DNA of 64,000 nucleotides. Origin: Spirosoma montaniterrae. Its GTDB lineage: Bacteria > Bacteroidota > Bacteroidia > Cytophagales > Spirosomataceae. This document shows positions 1-9,346 of the stretch, in pieces. The stretch covers positions 1,364,001 to 1,428,000 of the forward strand of contig NZ_CP014263.1 of NCBI RefSeq assembly GCF_001988955.1, given 5' to 3'. Position 1 is the stretch's first letter. Every line of letters starts with the position of its first letter. The position numbers were made by a program, and so were the translations under genes. The notes below the pieces were generated by a model. The model made no database searches, was not told the DNA's origin, and saw only the letters and a program-made list of their open reading frames with translations.

Positions 1-671
1 CGGAGCAGGGGTATGAAGTCGTAGTTTTCCGGCACGAGCAGCGTTGAAACGTTGCGGCAACCGAGTCCATAATAGTCCGAAATATCGTGACCAAGTTTCA
101 GTAGCTCGTCGTCGGCTTCTTCGCCCATGAGCAGCCCAACGGATGTACGGTTTCGGCGGATGATGCTGGGTTTCCGACCAAAATAATACTCGAAATACCG
201 GGCGGTATTGTTGCTGCCCGTAGCAATGTAGGCGTCAGCCGCATTTAGCCGCTCTACTTCGTCGATATAATCGACGAAGCCCGGATTAATCTCCTTTAAT
301 TTTTGTATTAAATAATGAATAAGTACAAAATCTTGACTGCTGAGTTTTGCGAGCAGTTTATGACCACTCATCAATACACATAATAAATCATGAAACCCGA
401 CCGCCGGAATATTGCCTGCCATTACTACGCCAACAGCGCGTGGCGAACCACTCGGTTCGGGCTGATACCGACTGGCCCAAACCCTCAGCTTATCGGCGTC
501 GAGAAACTGTTTGGCAATAGAATGTAAGGCTTTCAGCGAGTTATCGGGCGTAAACCAATTATTTTTATGGTAAGCGCGTTGGGCGATTTCGTCAAGTTCT
601 GGCTGGGCATCGGCTGAACGCAGGAAGTTACCGAGGGCCACGAACGTTTGCAGGCGTTCTGCTTGTAACAT
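1..671 (-). CDS. Acyl-CoA reductase, LuxC-like (partial, 3' end outside window)
   Basis: The reading frame runs from the ATG at 671 to the window edge, giving about 223 residues without a stop. The N-terminal half matches the LuxC-type acyl-CoA reductases of Cytophagales as I remember them, with 'VGVVMAGNIPAVGFHD', 'ATGSNNTARYFEYYF' and 'RRNRTSVGLL'. The family reduces acyl-CoA to fatty aldehyde with NADPH through a cysteine thioester. The 'DYYGLGCRNVS' segment near the cut edge fits the expected position of the active cysteine. It is divergent from a ferredoxin gene, a pairing common in this phylum. The physiological substrate is unknown. The missing C-terminus cannot be judged. Confidence 0.85.
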   Translation of the reverse strand, partial: MLQAERLQTFVALGNFLRSADAQPELDEIAQRAYHKNNWFTPDNSLKALHSIAKQFLDADKLRVWASRYQPEPSGSPRAVGVVMAGNIPAVGFHDLLCVLMSGHKLLAKLSSQDFVLIHYLIQKLKEINPGFVDYIDEVERLNAADAYIATGSNNTARYFEYYFGRKPSIIRRNRTSVGLLMGEEADDELLKLGHDISDYYGLGCRNVSTLLVPENYDFIPLL

Positions 672-723
672 GAAAGGAATAAACGAATGGAATACTCCAT
701 CAACTAAAGGAAATTAAATTTAG

Positions 724-754
724 TTTGCGGTCAACCTTTAAATAATTATATTTG
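724..754 (+). promoter_or_regulatory. Bacteroidetes-type promoter of the ferredoxin gene
   Basis: TTTG at 724-727 is followed, after exactly 19 bases, by TATATTTG at 747-754. This matches the -33/-7 consensus of the main Bacteroidetes sigma factor. Transcription would begin near 761, leaving a leader of about 45 bases before the ATG at 807. Confidence 0.65.
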
Positions 755-806
755 TTGTTTAAATCAAGAATCTTAATCGTTTACAGTTTATAAATTTGTA
801 CTGCCC

Positions 807-1157
807 ATGGCAATCATGATCACTGACGAGTGCATCAACTGTGGTGCCTGCGAACCCGAATGCCCCAATACGGCCATTTACGAAGGTGGTGTTGAGTGGA
901 CCTGGGGAGGAGGGACTGAACTTACCGAAGTTGATTTCGGCGATGGCACGGTAATTAGCGGCAAAGCACCTCAGGCACCCGTCTCCAACGAATTTTATTA
1001 CATCGTCAGTGACAAATGCACCGAGTGTATGGGCTTTCATGAAGAGCCACAATGTGCGGCTGTTTGCCCTGTCGATTGCTGTGTGCCTGACCCCGATCAG
1101 GTAGAAGATGAAGAAACGTTACTGGCCAAAAAAGCCTGGTTGCACGCTGAAGCCTGA
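807..1157 (+). CDS. 4Fe-4S dicluster ferredoxin
   Basis: A 116-residue electron carrier. The first cluster motif is '[17 protein letters not shown]' near the N-terminus. The second begins with 'CTECMGF' and continues to '[10 protein letters not shown]', separated by a longer loop as in Allochromatium/Azotobacter-type ferredoxins. It has no signal peptide, so it acts in the cytoplasm. The ATG at 807 sits about 46 bases after a good promoter. It is divergent from the acyl-CoA reductase gene, which may use it or simply be its neighbour. A strong hairpin follows, so it is transcribed alone. Confidence 0.92.
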   Translation: MAIMITDECINCGACEPECPNTAIYEGGVEWTWGGGTELTEVDFGDGTVISGKAPQAPVSNEFYYIVSDKCTECMGFHEEPQCAAVCPVDCCVPDPDQVEDEETLLAKKAWLHAEA

Positions 1158-1170
1158 CATACCTATAATT

Positions 1171-1226
1171 CCGTTACCTAAAAAAAGCCCTGACAAATGT
1201 TTGTCAGGGCTTTTTTTAGGTAACGG
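1171..1226 (+). terminator. Perfect 27-bp hairpin terminator after the ferredoxin gene
   Basis: Arms at 1171-1197 and 1200-1226 are exact inverse complements. Each has a GC core (GCCCTGACAAA) flanked by a run of seven A or T. The T-run directly after the core on both strands makes it usable in both directions. Confidence 0.85.
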
Positions 1227-1482
1227 CTAATCAAAAACGAATAATTTTCAATCAAAATAATATTCTGCGATAAAATCAATTTGCAAAATTTCTTGTAATA
1301 AGGAAATATTTTAGAAAATAGGGATTTTACGTTTAAAAACTATAAAATTTTAAATAAATTTGAGGTAAAACCAGAAAAAATGCATTTTGTTTTGATGTTG
1401 CACTTGCTTTATTACAATTGAGTGGTAAAATTTGCTTCAGAATTTATACCACAGACAAACATCGCTCCACAAAACAAACCAC
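1227..1482. other. AT-rich intergenic stretch upstream of the porin
   Basis: The bases between the terminator and the porin start contain no recognisable gene. A TAAATTTG at 1355-1362 fits the -7 element, but no clear -33 TTTG lies at the right distance. It is a weak promoter candidate for the porin and amt unit. Confidence 0.35.
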
Positions 1483-2658
1483 ATGAAAAAAACAATTTTA
1501 CTTCTAAGTTCTTTGCTTATTGGTTATGGTGTTCAGGCACAGGACTCGACTACTGCCGCGCCAGGAAAATTCACGTTTGCGGGCTACCTCGACACCTACT
1601 ACTTTGCCAATTTCAACAACCCGCAAGACCGCATGAACACGGGCGTTTTTGGAGCTGCCCGAGCATTCGATCAGCGGGCGGGGCAATTTCAGTTAGGCAT
1701 TGTGCAGGCACGAGCCAACTATACGTCCGACAAAGTTGACGCCGTGATGGACCTCGCCTTCGGTAACAACGCTGACCTCGGTAACTACGGCAACACCGTA
1801 TCGCTCAATTCGGGGGCTGCCACCTCTACTGCATTGGTTATCAAGCAGGCGTACCTGACCATGAAGGCAAGCCCGAAGCTCTCGTTCACGGCGGGGCAAT
1901 TTGGTACACACATTGGCTACGAAGTCATCGATGCGCCAGTCAACTACAACTACTCGCTCTCGAACCTCTTCAACAATGGGCCGTTCTATCACCTCGGTCT
2001 GAAAGCGCAGTATACGTTCAGCGATAGGGTATATTTGATGGCCGGGCTGGTAAACAACGTTGACCGTAACTTCGATAACAACCGCGCCAAAGGATTTATC
2101 GCCCAATTGTTCATTAGCCCCGTAAGCGGCTGGAACGTATACCTGAACACGGCTATCTCGAACGAAGCTAATGTGAAAACGGTGAATGGCACGGCTGGCA
2201 AAGACTCGACCGGTAACTACTCGGTTTTCGACCTGACAACGACCTATCAGGTTACGCCGAAGTTCTTCCTCGGCCTGAACGCAGCTTACGGTTCGCAAAA
2301 GGGCGGTTATCAGCAGGGAAACCCCTATGCTACCGGCACGTTTGTCGACAAAGCCACCACCTGGGGCGGGGTAGCCGTGTACAGCAACTATGCCTTCACC
2401 GATAAATTTGGCATGGGCATTCGCTACGAAACCTTCGACAACAAAGGGGGCGCACGTGCCCTGACAGCCGCCGATGGGTCGGGTGTGAGCGTGAACTCGA
2501 TTACTGTTACGGGTAATATTGTTATTGCCGACGGCCACGTGCTGCTCAAACCTGAACTGCGGATGGACAATTACAGCAAAGACAAGTTCATCAATGGCGA
2601 CGGTGAATTGGTAAAAGGCCAGACCACGCTGGGCATGGCCGCCATCTTTAAGTTTTAA
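1483..2658 (+). CDS. Outer-membrane beta-barrel porin
   Basis: A 391-residue protein with a Sec signal peptide (MKKTILLLSSLLIGYGVQAQ) ending in AQ, then alternating polar/aromatic strands such as 'FTFAGYLDTYYFANF', and a C-terminal phenylalanine ('MAAIFKF') typical of outer-membrane barrels. I chose the ATG at 1483 rather than the in-frame upstream start at 1432 because the signal peptide begins there. It resembles the 'porin' family often found directly upstream of ammonium transporters in Bacteroidetes. It is 39 bases ahead of amt on the same strand, so a role in passing ammonium or small nitrogen compounds across the outer membrane is plausible but inferred from position. Confidence 0.82.
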   Translation: MKKTILLLSSLLIGYGVQAQDSTTAAPGKFTFAGYLDTYYFANFNNPQDRMNTGVFGAARAFDQRAGQFQLGIVQARANYTSDKVDAVMDLAFGNNADLGNYGNTVSLNSGAATSTALVIKQAYLTMKASPKLSFTAGQFGTHIGYEVIDAPVNYNYSLSNLFNNGPFYHLGLKAQYTFSDRVYLMAGLVNNVDRNFDNNRAKGFIAQLFISPVSGWNVYLNTAISNEANVKTVNGTAGKDSTGNYSVFDLTTTYQVTPKFFLGLNAAYGSQKGGYQQGNPYATGTFVDKATTWGGVAVYSNYAFTDKFGMGIRYETFDNKGGARALTAADGSGVSVNSITVTGNIVIADGHVLLKPELRMDNYSKDKFINGDGELVKGQTTLGMAAIFKF

Positions 2659-2697
2659 TCAACCGGTTTCCTGTACAACAAAAACCTATTCAGTTCC

Positions 2698-4026
2698 ATG
2701 CAAAAACCTAACTACATTCCCCTCGCTATTTTGCTCGTTGTCAGCTTTGTAGCTGTTATGATGCCCGCCGTGCCGACGCAGATTGTTACGGAAGGAATTA
2801 ACTCGGGCGACACGGCCTGGATGCTCGTGGCTACGGCCCTTGTGCTGCTCATGACGCCTGGTCTGGCGTATTTCTACGGCGGTATGGTGAACAATAAAAA
2901 CGTGATTTCGACCATGTTGCAAAGTTTTATTGCGATGGGCGCAATCAGCGTATTGTGGGTAGTGGTTGGCTACAGCCTTGCCTTCGGCAGCACAATAGGC
3001 GGTTTCATCGGCAATCCATTCGATCACTTCATGTTCAAAGGCGTACTCGATGGCAAGCCCTGGTCGCTGGCGGCTTCGATTCCGCTGGTGGTGTTCGCGT
3101 TCTTCCAGTTGAAGTTTGCCGTCATCACGCCCGCTCTCGTAACGGGTTCGATGGCCGAGCGTATTAACTTCCGGTCGTATGTGCTGTTTATGATTCTGTT
3201 CAGCCTGTTCGTATACAGCCCGCTGGCACACATGACCTGGCATCCAGATGGTTATCTCTTCAAATTGGGCGTTCTTGACTTTGCCGGTGGTACGGTTGTA
3301 CACATGTCGGCGGGTTGGGCTGCTCTGGCGGGTGCGCTCTACCTGAAGCGTCGTAAGTCGCACCTCGAAGCCAGTGCGTTCCCACCGGCCAATATCCCGT
3401 TTGTGCTGTTGGGTACGGGTCTGCTGTGGTTTGGCTGGTTTGGTTTCAACGCTGGTTCGGCAGTAGGTGCATCGCCACTGGCTGCTTCAGCGTTCGCTAC
3501 AACCAATACGGCGGCTGCGGCTGCGGGTCTGGCATGGGTGCTGTTCGATGCCGCTAAAGGCAAAAAAGTATCGGCACTGGGCTTCTGTATTGGTGCGGTG
3601 GTTGGTCTGGTTGCCATTACCCCGGCGGCAGGCTTCGTAACGGTTCCAACGGCTATCTTTATCGGAACGGTTGGCGCAATGGTATCGAACTATGTGGCTC
3701 ACCTGCGCTCGAAATCAACCCTCGACGATACGCTCGACGTATTCCCCTGTCACGGCGTAGGCGGTATGGTTGGTATGATTATGACGGGCATTTTTGCCAG
3801 CAAAGGCATCAACTCAGCCGTTACAGTAGAGGGGTTGGCATTCGGCGAAACCGGCTTGTTCATCACGCACATGATTGCGCTGGTTGCGGTATCGGCGTTT
3901 GCCTTCGGGATGTCGTTTCTGCTGCTGAAAGTCACTGACCTGATTCTGCCACTGCGGGTGTCGGTAGACGACGAGAAACAAGGTCTCGACGTTAGCCAGC
4001 ACGACGAATTCCTCATCGAAGCATAA
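2698..4026 (+). CDS. amt: Ammonium transporter
   Basis: A 442-residue Amt/Rh-family channel of the inner membrane with about eleven transmembrane helices. It carries the family signatures 'FYGGMVNNKN' near residue 60, 'HMSAGWAALAG' with the first pore histidine, and 'CHGVGGMVGMI' with the second. The family conducts ammonium/ammonia for assimilation. It follows the porin gene on the same strand. A glnK gene, which often accompanies amt, is not present here. The length is normal. Confidence 0.96.
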   Translation: MQKPNYIPLAILLVVSFVAVMMPAVPTQIVTEGINSGDTAWMLVATALVLLMTPGLAYFYGGMVNNKNVISTMLQSFIAMGAISVLWVVVGYSLAFGSTIGGFIGNPFDHFMFKGVLDGKPWSLAASIPLVVFAFFQLKFAVITPALVTGSMAERINFRSYVLFMILFSLFVYSPLAHMTWHPDGYLFKLGVLDFAGGTVVHMSAGWAALAGALYLKRRKSHLEASAFPPANIPFVLLGTGLLWFGWFGFNAGSAVGASPLAASAFATTNTAAAAAGLAWVLFDAAKGKKVSALGFCIGAVVGLVAITPAAGFVTVPTAIFIGTVGAMVSNYVAHLRSKSTLDDTLDVFPCHGVGGMVGMIMTGIFASKGINSAVTVEGLAFGETGLFITHMIALVAVSAFAFGMSFLLLKVTDLILPLRVSVDDEKQGLDVSQHDEFLIEA

Positions 4027-4029
4027 TTC

Positions 4030-4109
4030 AGTGAAGAGTTAAAAGTGAAAAATGAAAAGTTATCTATTCTGCCAACATATTTTTCATTTTCAACTCTTCA
4101 CTTTTCACT
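4030..4109. repeat. Palindromic dispersed repeat, GTGAAAA-word class
   Basis: Imperfect inverted repeat with arms 4030-4058 and 4081-4109, made of words such as AGTGAAGAGTT and GTGAAAAATGA. It starts three bases after the amt stop codon. The same class occurs at 13324, 18420, 24340 and 26319. In RNA it forms a hairpin and may act as a 3' end or processing signal. Confidence 0.75.
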
Positions 4110-4223
4110 AAAAAAGGCAGAGCCACAGGCACCCTGTCTGGCCGTGATGTCTGACAGCTTTACTGTGGTTTTGTTGTACTCGTGGAGCCACTCCCGCTTG
4201 GGGGTGGTTTCCTGTTTTTGGTC

Positions 4224-4231
4224 TATTTTTG
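4224..4231 (+). promoter_or_regulatory. Candidate -7 promoter element ahead of the DUF1800 gene
   Basis: TATTTTTG fits TAnnTTTG. The best upstream partner is CTTG near 4197-4200, two to three bases farther than usual. The remaining bases of this gap (4110-4294) hold nothing else that I recognise. Confidence 0.35.
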
Positions 4232-4294
4232 TCTATTGTCTGATGGTTCGGTATATTTTTTGATACTAAACAATCTATTGATATACAACGCATA

Positions 4295-5938
4295 ATGCCT
4301 GCTTTAGACAACTACACCGTGCCATTAACGGCTAAGACAGCCGCTCACTTACTCAGGCGGGCTACGTTCGGTCCGACACAGGCCGAGATTACGGCATTTA
4401 CGGGGTTGACGGCTACGCAGGCCGTACAACAATTGATTGCCAATGCCCGATATACTGTGTTGCCACCCATCGACCTCGATAGCACGAAGCCTACTGCTGG
4501 GCAAACGTATATTGATAAACCGTTCGATCATAGCCGTAACTTTTACCTGGGTCATTACCTCAGGCACTGGTGGCTGGGTCTGATGACAACCCAGGCTGCT
4601 CCGCCCAGCCTGCTCGATAAACTGGCCCTGTTCTGGCAAAATCACTTCGTTACAACCCGCAACACGGTCGAAGATTATCGGTTTGTATACCAGTACCTTG
4701 TGCTATTGCGGAATAACGCGCTTGGCAACTTTCGAACGTTTGTGACGAAAATGACCAAAGAACCAGCCATGCTGCGTTACCTGAACGGTAACGAAAATGA
4801 GGTTGGCAAACCCAATGAAAACTACGCCCGCGAATTGCAGGAACTCTTTACGGTAGGCGCTGTCGACTTCGCCGGTAATAAAAACTATACTGAAGACGAC
4901 GTAAAAGCAGCCGCCAAAGTGCTGACTGGCTGGCAGTATACCAACCATAATGTTACCGGATCGGTCTCGTTTAAAACCACCTTTACCGATAGCCGGCATG
5001 ATGCCAGCAACAAAACCTTTTCGGCACATTATGCCAACACGGTTATTACCGGGCGGGCCGTTTCGGAGCCGGGTACTACCTCGGCAGGTGATGCCGAGCT
5101 AAACGATCTGGTAGACATGTTGCTGCGGCACCCGCAAACGCCCCGCTATATCTGCCGCAAACTATACCGCTGGTACGTGAATCCAACGGTTACGCAGGCA
5201 ATTGAAGATACGGTTATCGGGCCGTTGGCCGAGTTTTTTGCCAGCCCCGCCAATAACTACGCCATTCAGCCGGTGGTATCGAAACTGCTGACCAGCCAGG
5301 TCTTTTTTGACCCGGTCAACATCGGGTCGATGATAAAATCGCCCCTTGAGTTAACGGTTGGTGCGTTACGGTTTTTCAACCAGCCCGTACCCGAACTACC
5401 CGCCGATTATGCCGCTTTTGGCACCTATTTCGACTTTGTGACCTGGCGCGTTGGTCAGATGCAGATGGACCTGATCGATCAGGCAACCGTCTTTGGCTAC
5501 GATGCGTATTATCAGACGGGCTTTTCAAAACTCTGGATCAATACATCAACGGTGGGCTTGCGGGGCGACCTGACCGATACGTTTATCTGGCGATGGCTTC
5601 AGATTAAGCCGGGTTATATGATGGGCATCGACTTGCTGGCGTGGGTGACGTCGATGCAACCCAACTTCAGCGATGTGGCCGGAACCCCCGCCATTTCGTG
5701 CAGCGAGGTACTGACGGGGCTGACGAAAAATCTGTTTGTGGTAGACCTGTTTCCGGCGCAGCAGGATTTTTTGATCGATACAATTATGATGCAGGGTATT
5801 CCGCGCACGTCGTGGCAGTTTGAGTGGAACCGCTACCGCCGAAATCCTACCAATAGCGGAGATGGCTTCGCCGTACTGTGGCGGCTCCAGAACCTGATGA
5901 AATACATGCTTCGTATGGCCGAATACCAGGTGTTTTGA
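4295..5938 (+). CDS. DUF1800 domain-containing protein
   Basis: A 547-residue member of the DUF1800 family. It shows the typical opening 'AHLLRRATFGPT', the 'KLALFWQNHFVTT' segment, and 'NENYARELQELFTVG' near residue 180. Biochemical function is not established. DUF1800 genes are nearly always followed by a DUF1501 gene, as here with a one-base gap, and the pair is thought to act in the cell envelope or in secreted-polymer handling. No clear Sec signal peptide is seen at the chosen ATG. Confidence 0.88.
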   Translation: MPALDNYTVPLTAKTAAHLLRRATFGPTQAEITAFTGLTATQAVQQLIANARYTVLPPIDLDSTKPTAGQTYIDKPFDHSRNFYLGHYLRHWWLGLMTTQAAPPSLLDKLALFWQNHFVTTRNTVEDYRFVYQYLVLLRNNALGNFRTFVTKMTKEPAMLRYLNGNENEVGKPNENYARELQELFTVGAVDFAGNKNYTEDDVKAAAKVLTGWQYTNHNVTGSVSFKTTFTDSRHDASNKTFSAHYANTVITGRAVSEPGTTSAGDAELNDLVDMLLRHPQTPRYICRKLYRWYVNPTVTQAIEDTVIGPLAEFFASPANNYAIQPVVSKLLTSQVFFDPVNIGSMIKSPLELTVGALRFFNQPVPELPADYAAFGTYFDFVTWRVGQMQMDLIDQATVFGYDAYYQTGFSKLWINTSTVGLRGDLTDTFIWRWLQIKPGYMMGIDLLAWVTSMQPNFSDVAGTPAISCSEVLTGLTKNLFVVDLFPAQQDFLIDTIMMQGIPRTSWQFEWNRYRRNPTNSGDGFAVLWRLQNLMKYMLRMAEYQVF

Positions 5939-5939
5939 T

Positions 5940-7448
5940 ATGAACCGAAGAGACTTTTTAGCGACCGCATCGGCAGCCGTATCGCCCGTTGTACTCGATG
6001 GCTTCGGGCTGAAAGCCATTGGCCGACAGGCTATGCTCGTACAGTCATTGCTCGAAACGTCGGCTCTGAACACCGACCGCGTGTTGGTAATCGTGTACCT
6101 CAACGGCGGCAACGACGGCCTGAATACCGTGATTCCGCTCGACCAGTTGTCGCAGTACAACAACCTGCGCAGTAATATTGCTATTCCGCAAAACCGGATT
6201 TTGTCCCTCAACGGCAATCCGGACACAGGGCTTCATCCGGCCATGACGGGGCTGCGAAATCTCTACAACGATGGTAAACTAACCATTGTCCAGTCGGTGT
6301 CGTATCCCGATCCCGACCAGTCGCACGTGCGCTCGACAGATATTTGGATGACGGGCGTCGATGCCAGTCAACTTGGCACAACGGGCTGGGCCGGGCGGTA
6401 TCTCGACAACAGGTTCCCCGATTATCCCAGTAGCTACCCTAATCCGCAGATGGATCATCCGCTGGCGATTCAGATCGGGTACTTAACCTCAACGGCTCTG
6501 CTCGGTCCGCAACAGTCGATGGCAATTGCGCTGAACGACCCCGAAAGTTTTTACGCCTTAGTTGGTTCGGGTGATCCACCGTCGCCCGGCGGGACGCACA
6601 GCCATGAGGTAGGCCAACTGATTACTTACGTTCGTAAACAGCAACTGCTGGCAGTGGGCTATGCCAACGAGATCAAGCAAGCTGCTGACGCAGGCCGGAA
6701 TCTGGCGACATACCCCGAAGGCTACGAAAAAAACTACCTCGCCGATCAGTTGAAGATTGTGGCCCGGCTAATTCATGGCGGGCTAAAAACCAAAATCTAC
6801 TTTGTCTCCCTTTCGGGCTTCGATACGCATTCTGGTCAGGTCGATAGTGTCGATACAACCCAGGGCGAACACGCCACGCTGCTTGGCAAGCTGTCGATAG
6901 CCATCGATACGTTTCAGCGGGATTTACAGCTACAAGGCACACACGAACGGGTGATTGGCATGACGTTCTCGGAGTTTGGTCGCCGGGCCGATTCCAACAA
7001 TTCCAAAGGTACTGACCACGGCGTTGCGGCCCCGTTATTTGTTTTCGGCACGGGCGTGAAGCACCAGACCATCGGCCAGAATCCCGACCTGACAAACCTG
7101 ATCGACCGCTGGGGCAGTAAAGACATTCCGATGCAGATCGACTTCCGGCGCGTTTATACCGACGTACTGAACGGCTGGTTTGGCACCGCCCCAGCCACCA
7201 CCGACACTGTATTGTACCGCAATTTTCCGACGATTTCGCTGTTTTCCAACGTGGTCGAAACGGTGGCGTCGGGCCACTGGCGCGATAGCAGTCGCTGGAC
7301 CGTTGGGCGGGTGCCGTTTGCCAGCGAATACGTGAAAATCAACGCCGGGCATACCATGACCGTTGACCGTAATATCACCGTGCGCAACATCCAGCTTAAC
7401 GGAAAACTGACTTACATCGGGCCATATTCTATTCGGATAACCGGATAA
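5940..7448 (+). CDS. DUF1501 domain-containing protein with C-terminal G8-like segment
   Basis: A 502-residue partner of the preceding DUF1800 protein. It starts with an export signal ('MNRRDFLATASAA', containing the Arg-Arg of a Tat-type signal). The family body shows 'YLNGGNDGLNTVIPL', 'LHPAMTGL', 'SLSGFDTHSGQ' and 'EFGRRADSN'. DUF1501 belongs to the alkaline-phosphatase-like/sulfatase-like fold. The last 60 or so residues ('GHWRDSSRWTVGRVP', 'INAGHTMTVDRN') resemble the start of a G8 beta-strand domain and are an addition to the usual family. The start overlaps nothing and lies one base after the upstream stop region. Confidence 0.87.
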   Translation: MNRRDFLATASAAVSPVVLDGFGLKAIGRQAMLVQSLLETSALNTDRVLVIVYLNGGNDGLNTVIPLDQLSQYNNLRSNIAIPQNRILSLNGNPDTGLHPAMTGLRNLYNDGKLTIVQSVSYPDPDQSHVRSTDIWMTGVDASQLGTTGWAGRYLDNRFPDYPSSYPNPQMDHPLAIQIGYLTSTALLGPQQSMAIALNDPESFYALVGSGDPPSPGGTHSHEVGQLITYVRKQQLLAVGYANEIKQAADAGRNLATYPEGYEKNYLADQLKIVARLIHGGLKTKIYFVSLSGFDTHSGQVDSVDTTQGEHATLLGKLSIAIDTFQRDLQLQGTHERVIGMTFSEFGRRADSNNSKGTDHGVAAPLFVFGTGVKHQTIGQNPDLTNLIDRWGSKDIPMQIDFRRVYTDVLNGWFGTAPATTDTVLYRNFPTISLFSNVVETVASGHWRDSSRWTVGRVPFASEYVKINAGHTMTVDRNITVRNIQLNGKLTYIGPYSIRITG

Positions 7449-7499
7449 TGCTAAAATCCGTTACCTTTACGCCAGTCGTATGCAAGCATACTATCGGTA

Positions 7500-8339
7500 A
7501 TGGAACAGACCTATCAATCCTTATCTTTACACCAGACCGACGGCGTAATGACCGTCACGCTGCTGGGTCCCGGCAAGGGCAACGCCATGGGGCCGGAGTT
7601 CTGGGATGAGCTGCCCCGCGCAATGGACGCTATCAACCAAATGCCCGACGTCCGGTGCATTGTGTTTCGCGGCAGTGGCGATCATTTCAGTTATGGCCTG
7701 AATGTGGGGCAGATGATGCCCCGGCTGGCCGCTATGACTACCGGCACCGTGCTGGCTGCCAAACGTGCCGAACTGATGGCGCAGATTCGGTTTATGCAAT
7801 CGGGTTTTCAGAAAATGCACATTTCCCCGAAGCCCGTTATTGCCGCCGTGCATGGCTGGTGCATTGGCGGGGGCGTTAACATGATTGCCGCTGCCGACAT
7901 CCGCCTTTGCTCGCGGGATGCCAAATTCAGCCTGCGCGAAGCCAAACTCGCCATCACCCCCGACATTGGTGGCTTACAGTGGCTCCCTACCATTATCGGG
8001 CAGGGTCTTACCCGCGAAATGGCCTTTACCGGTGCCGACTATGACGCGGCCTTTGCCGAACGCACTGGCCTGGTAAACCACGTGTACGACACGCCCGACG
8101 CTCTATTTGCCGCTGCCGACACGCTGGCCCGCCAAATTGCCAACAATCCGGCTTCAGCGGTGCAGGGTGCCAAACAGGTACTGAACTACAGCCTGAACAA
8201 ATCCATCGAAGACGGGCTACAATACGTAGCGGTCTGGAATTCCAGCCAGATGCAATCCGACGATTTCAGCGAAGCCATGCATGCCACGCTCGAACGCCGA
8301 CAAGCAGAGTTTAACAAAAAATCAGAGAGAGGGTATTAG
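7500..8339 (+). CDS. Crotonase / enoyl-CoA hydratase family protein
   Basis: A 279-residue crotonase-fold protein. The oxyanion-hole segments are visible as 'FRGSGDHFSYGLNV' (around residue 60) and 'VHGWCIGGGVNMIAAADIR' (around residue 120). They are followed by 'EAKLAITPDIGGLQWLP', which has the Glu/Asp positions used by hydratases and dienoyl-CoA isomerases. The conserved Asp of the D3,D2-dienoyl-CoA isomerase subgroup (ITPDIG) suggests that subgroup. It acts on acyl-CoA in the cytoplasm. An SDR with dienoyl-CoA reductase character follows after a repeat, consistent with unsaturated fatty-acid beta-oxidation. Confidence 0.88.
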   Translation: MEQTYQSLSLHQTDGVMTVTLLGPGKGNAMGPEFWDELPRAMDAINQMPDVRCIVFRGSGDHFSYGLNVGQMMPRLAAMTTGTVLAAKRAELMAQIRFMQSGFQKMHISPKPVIAAVHGWCIGGGVNMIAAADIRLCSRDAKFSLREAKLAITPDIGGLQWLPTIIGQGLTREMAFTGADYDAAFAERTGLVNHVYDTPDALFAAADTLARQIANNPASAVQGAKQVLNYSLNKSIEDGLQYVAVWNSSQMQSDDFSEAMHATLERRQAEFNKKSERGY

Positions 8340-8341
8340 TT

Positions 8342-8446
8342 TAGTGATGAGTGATGAACGATAAGAGATGAGTAGCTGACGCGAAAGTCTGTCACCCCTC
8401 TGCTCCGGTGTACCAGTTCATCACTCATCGTTCATCACTTATCACT
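8342..8446. repeat. Palindromic dispersed repeat, GTGATGA-word class
   Basis: The left arm at 8342-8372 consists of repeated heptamers (AGTGATGAGTGATGAACGAT), and the right arm at 8417-8446 is its inverse complement. It fills the gap between the crotonase and the SDR and would add a false N-terminal extension to the latter if translated from a start at 8408. Same class as at 16058 and 52815. Confidence 0.85.
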
Positions 8447-9337
8447 ATGAATGCAGGAATGCTGCGCAACGATGCGCTGAAAGGGAAAACCATTATTGTA
8501 ACGGGCGGAGGCACGGGCCTCGGCAAATCCATTAGCCGCTATCTGCTTCAGTTGGGAGCCAACGTTACTATCTGTAGTCGTCGGCAGGCCGTGATTGACG
8601 AAACAGCCAAAGAACTGATGGCCGAGACTGGCGGGCAGGTACTGGCCGTTGCCTGCGACGTTCGCAACCCCGAACAGATTGAGCATGTCATGGCCGAAAC
8701 CATTGCCAAATTTGGCCGGATTGACGGGTTGCTGAACAATTCGGCGGGTAATTTCATTAGCCCGACCGAGCGGCTGTCGTATAAAGCCTTCGATACGATT
8801 GTCGATATTGTGCTGCGCGGCACGTATTATTTTACGCTGGCCGTGGGCAAGTACTGGATTGAGAATCAGATTAAAGGCACGGTGCTGAACATCAGCACTA
8901 CCTACGCCACCACAGGGTCTGGCTATGTGGTGCCGAGTGCCGTAGCTAAAGGCGGTGCGCTGATTATGACAAAATCATTGGCTGCTGAATGGGGCAAATA
9001 CGGCATCCGGCTCAACGCCATCGCGCCCGGCCCTTTCCCCACCAAAGGCGCGTGGGACCGGCTCTTCCCCGAACCGCTGGCAAGTCTGATGGACCCCACG
9101 AGCCGCATCCCGCTCAAGCGTGTGGGCGAACATCAGGAATTAGCCAACTTAGCCGCCTACCTGCTCTCTGATTTTTCGGGCTACATGACCGGCGAGTGCG
9201 TTACCCTCGACGGGGGCGAAGTATTGTCGAACGGTGAGTTCAACCACCTCGAAAAAGTTACGCCTGAGATGTGGGACATGATCGGCGAAACCATCAAACA
9301 AGCCAACCGGGCCAGTAAGAAAGAAGGGCAAGGCTAA
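8447..9337 (+). CDS. SDR-family oxidoreductase (2,4-dienoyl-CoA reductase-like)
   Basis: A 296-residue short-chain dehydrogenase. The Rossmann glycine motif is 'VTGGGTGLGKSI' near residue 20, followed by 'NNSAGNF' and the catalytic-region segment 'LNISTTYATTGSGYVVPSAVAK'. The usual Tyr-x-x-x-Lys is represented by 'VVPSAVAK', i.e. the tyrosine is replaced. This is a known feature of peroxisomal-type 2,4-dienoyl-CoA reductases, which lack the classic Tyr. The ATG at 8447 is chosen because upstream codons belong to a palindromic repeat. It probably works with the upstream crotonase in degradation of unsaturated acyl-CoA. Confidence 0.86.
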   Translation: MNAGMLRNDALKGKTIIVTGGGTGLGKSISRYLLQLGANVTICSRRQAVIDETAKELMAETGGQVLAVACDVRNPEQIEHVMAETIAKFGRIDGLLNNSAGNFISPTERLSYKAFDTIVDIVLRGTYYFTLAVGKYWIENQIKGTVLNISTTYATTGSGYVVPSAVAKGGALIMTKSLAAEWGKYGIRLNAIAPGPFPTKGAWDRLFPEPLASLMDPTSRIPLKRVGEHQELANLAAYLLSDFSGYMTGECVTLDGGEVLSNGEFNHLEKVTPEMWDMIGETIKQANRASKKEGQG

Positions 9338-9346
9338 CGCCAACCT

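Noticed and set aside
1693..2538. Open frame of about 280 codons on the minus strand
   Set aside because: Antisense of the porin, which has a signal peptide and barrel pattern.
8408..8446. Longer N-terminus for the SDR enzyme
   Set aside because: The added residues ('FITHRSSLIT') are translated GTGATGA-class repeat. The same artefact extends chrA at 16077, fixH at 27017 and the fur-like gene at 52889.
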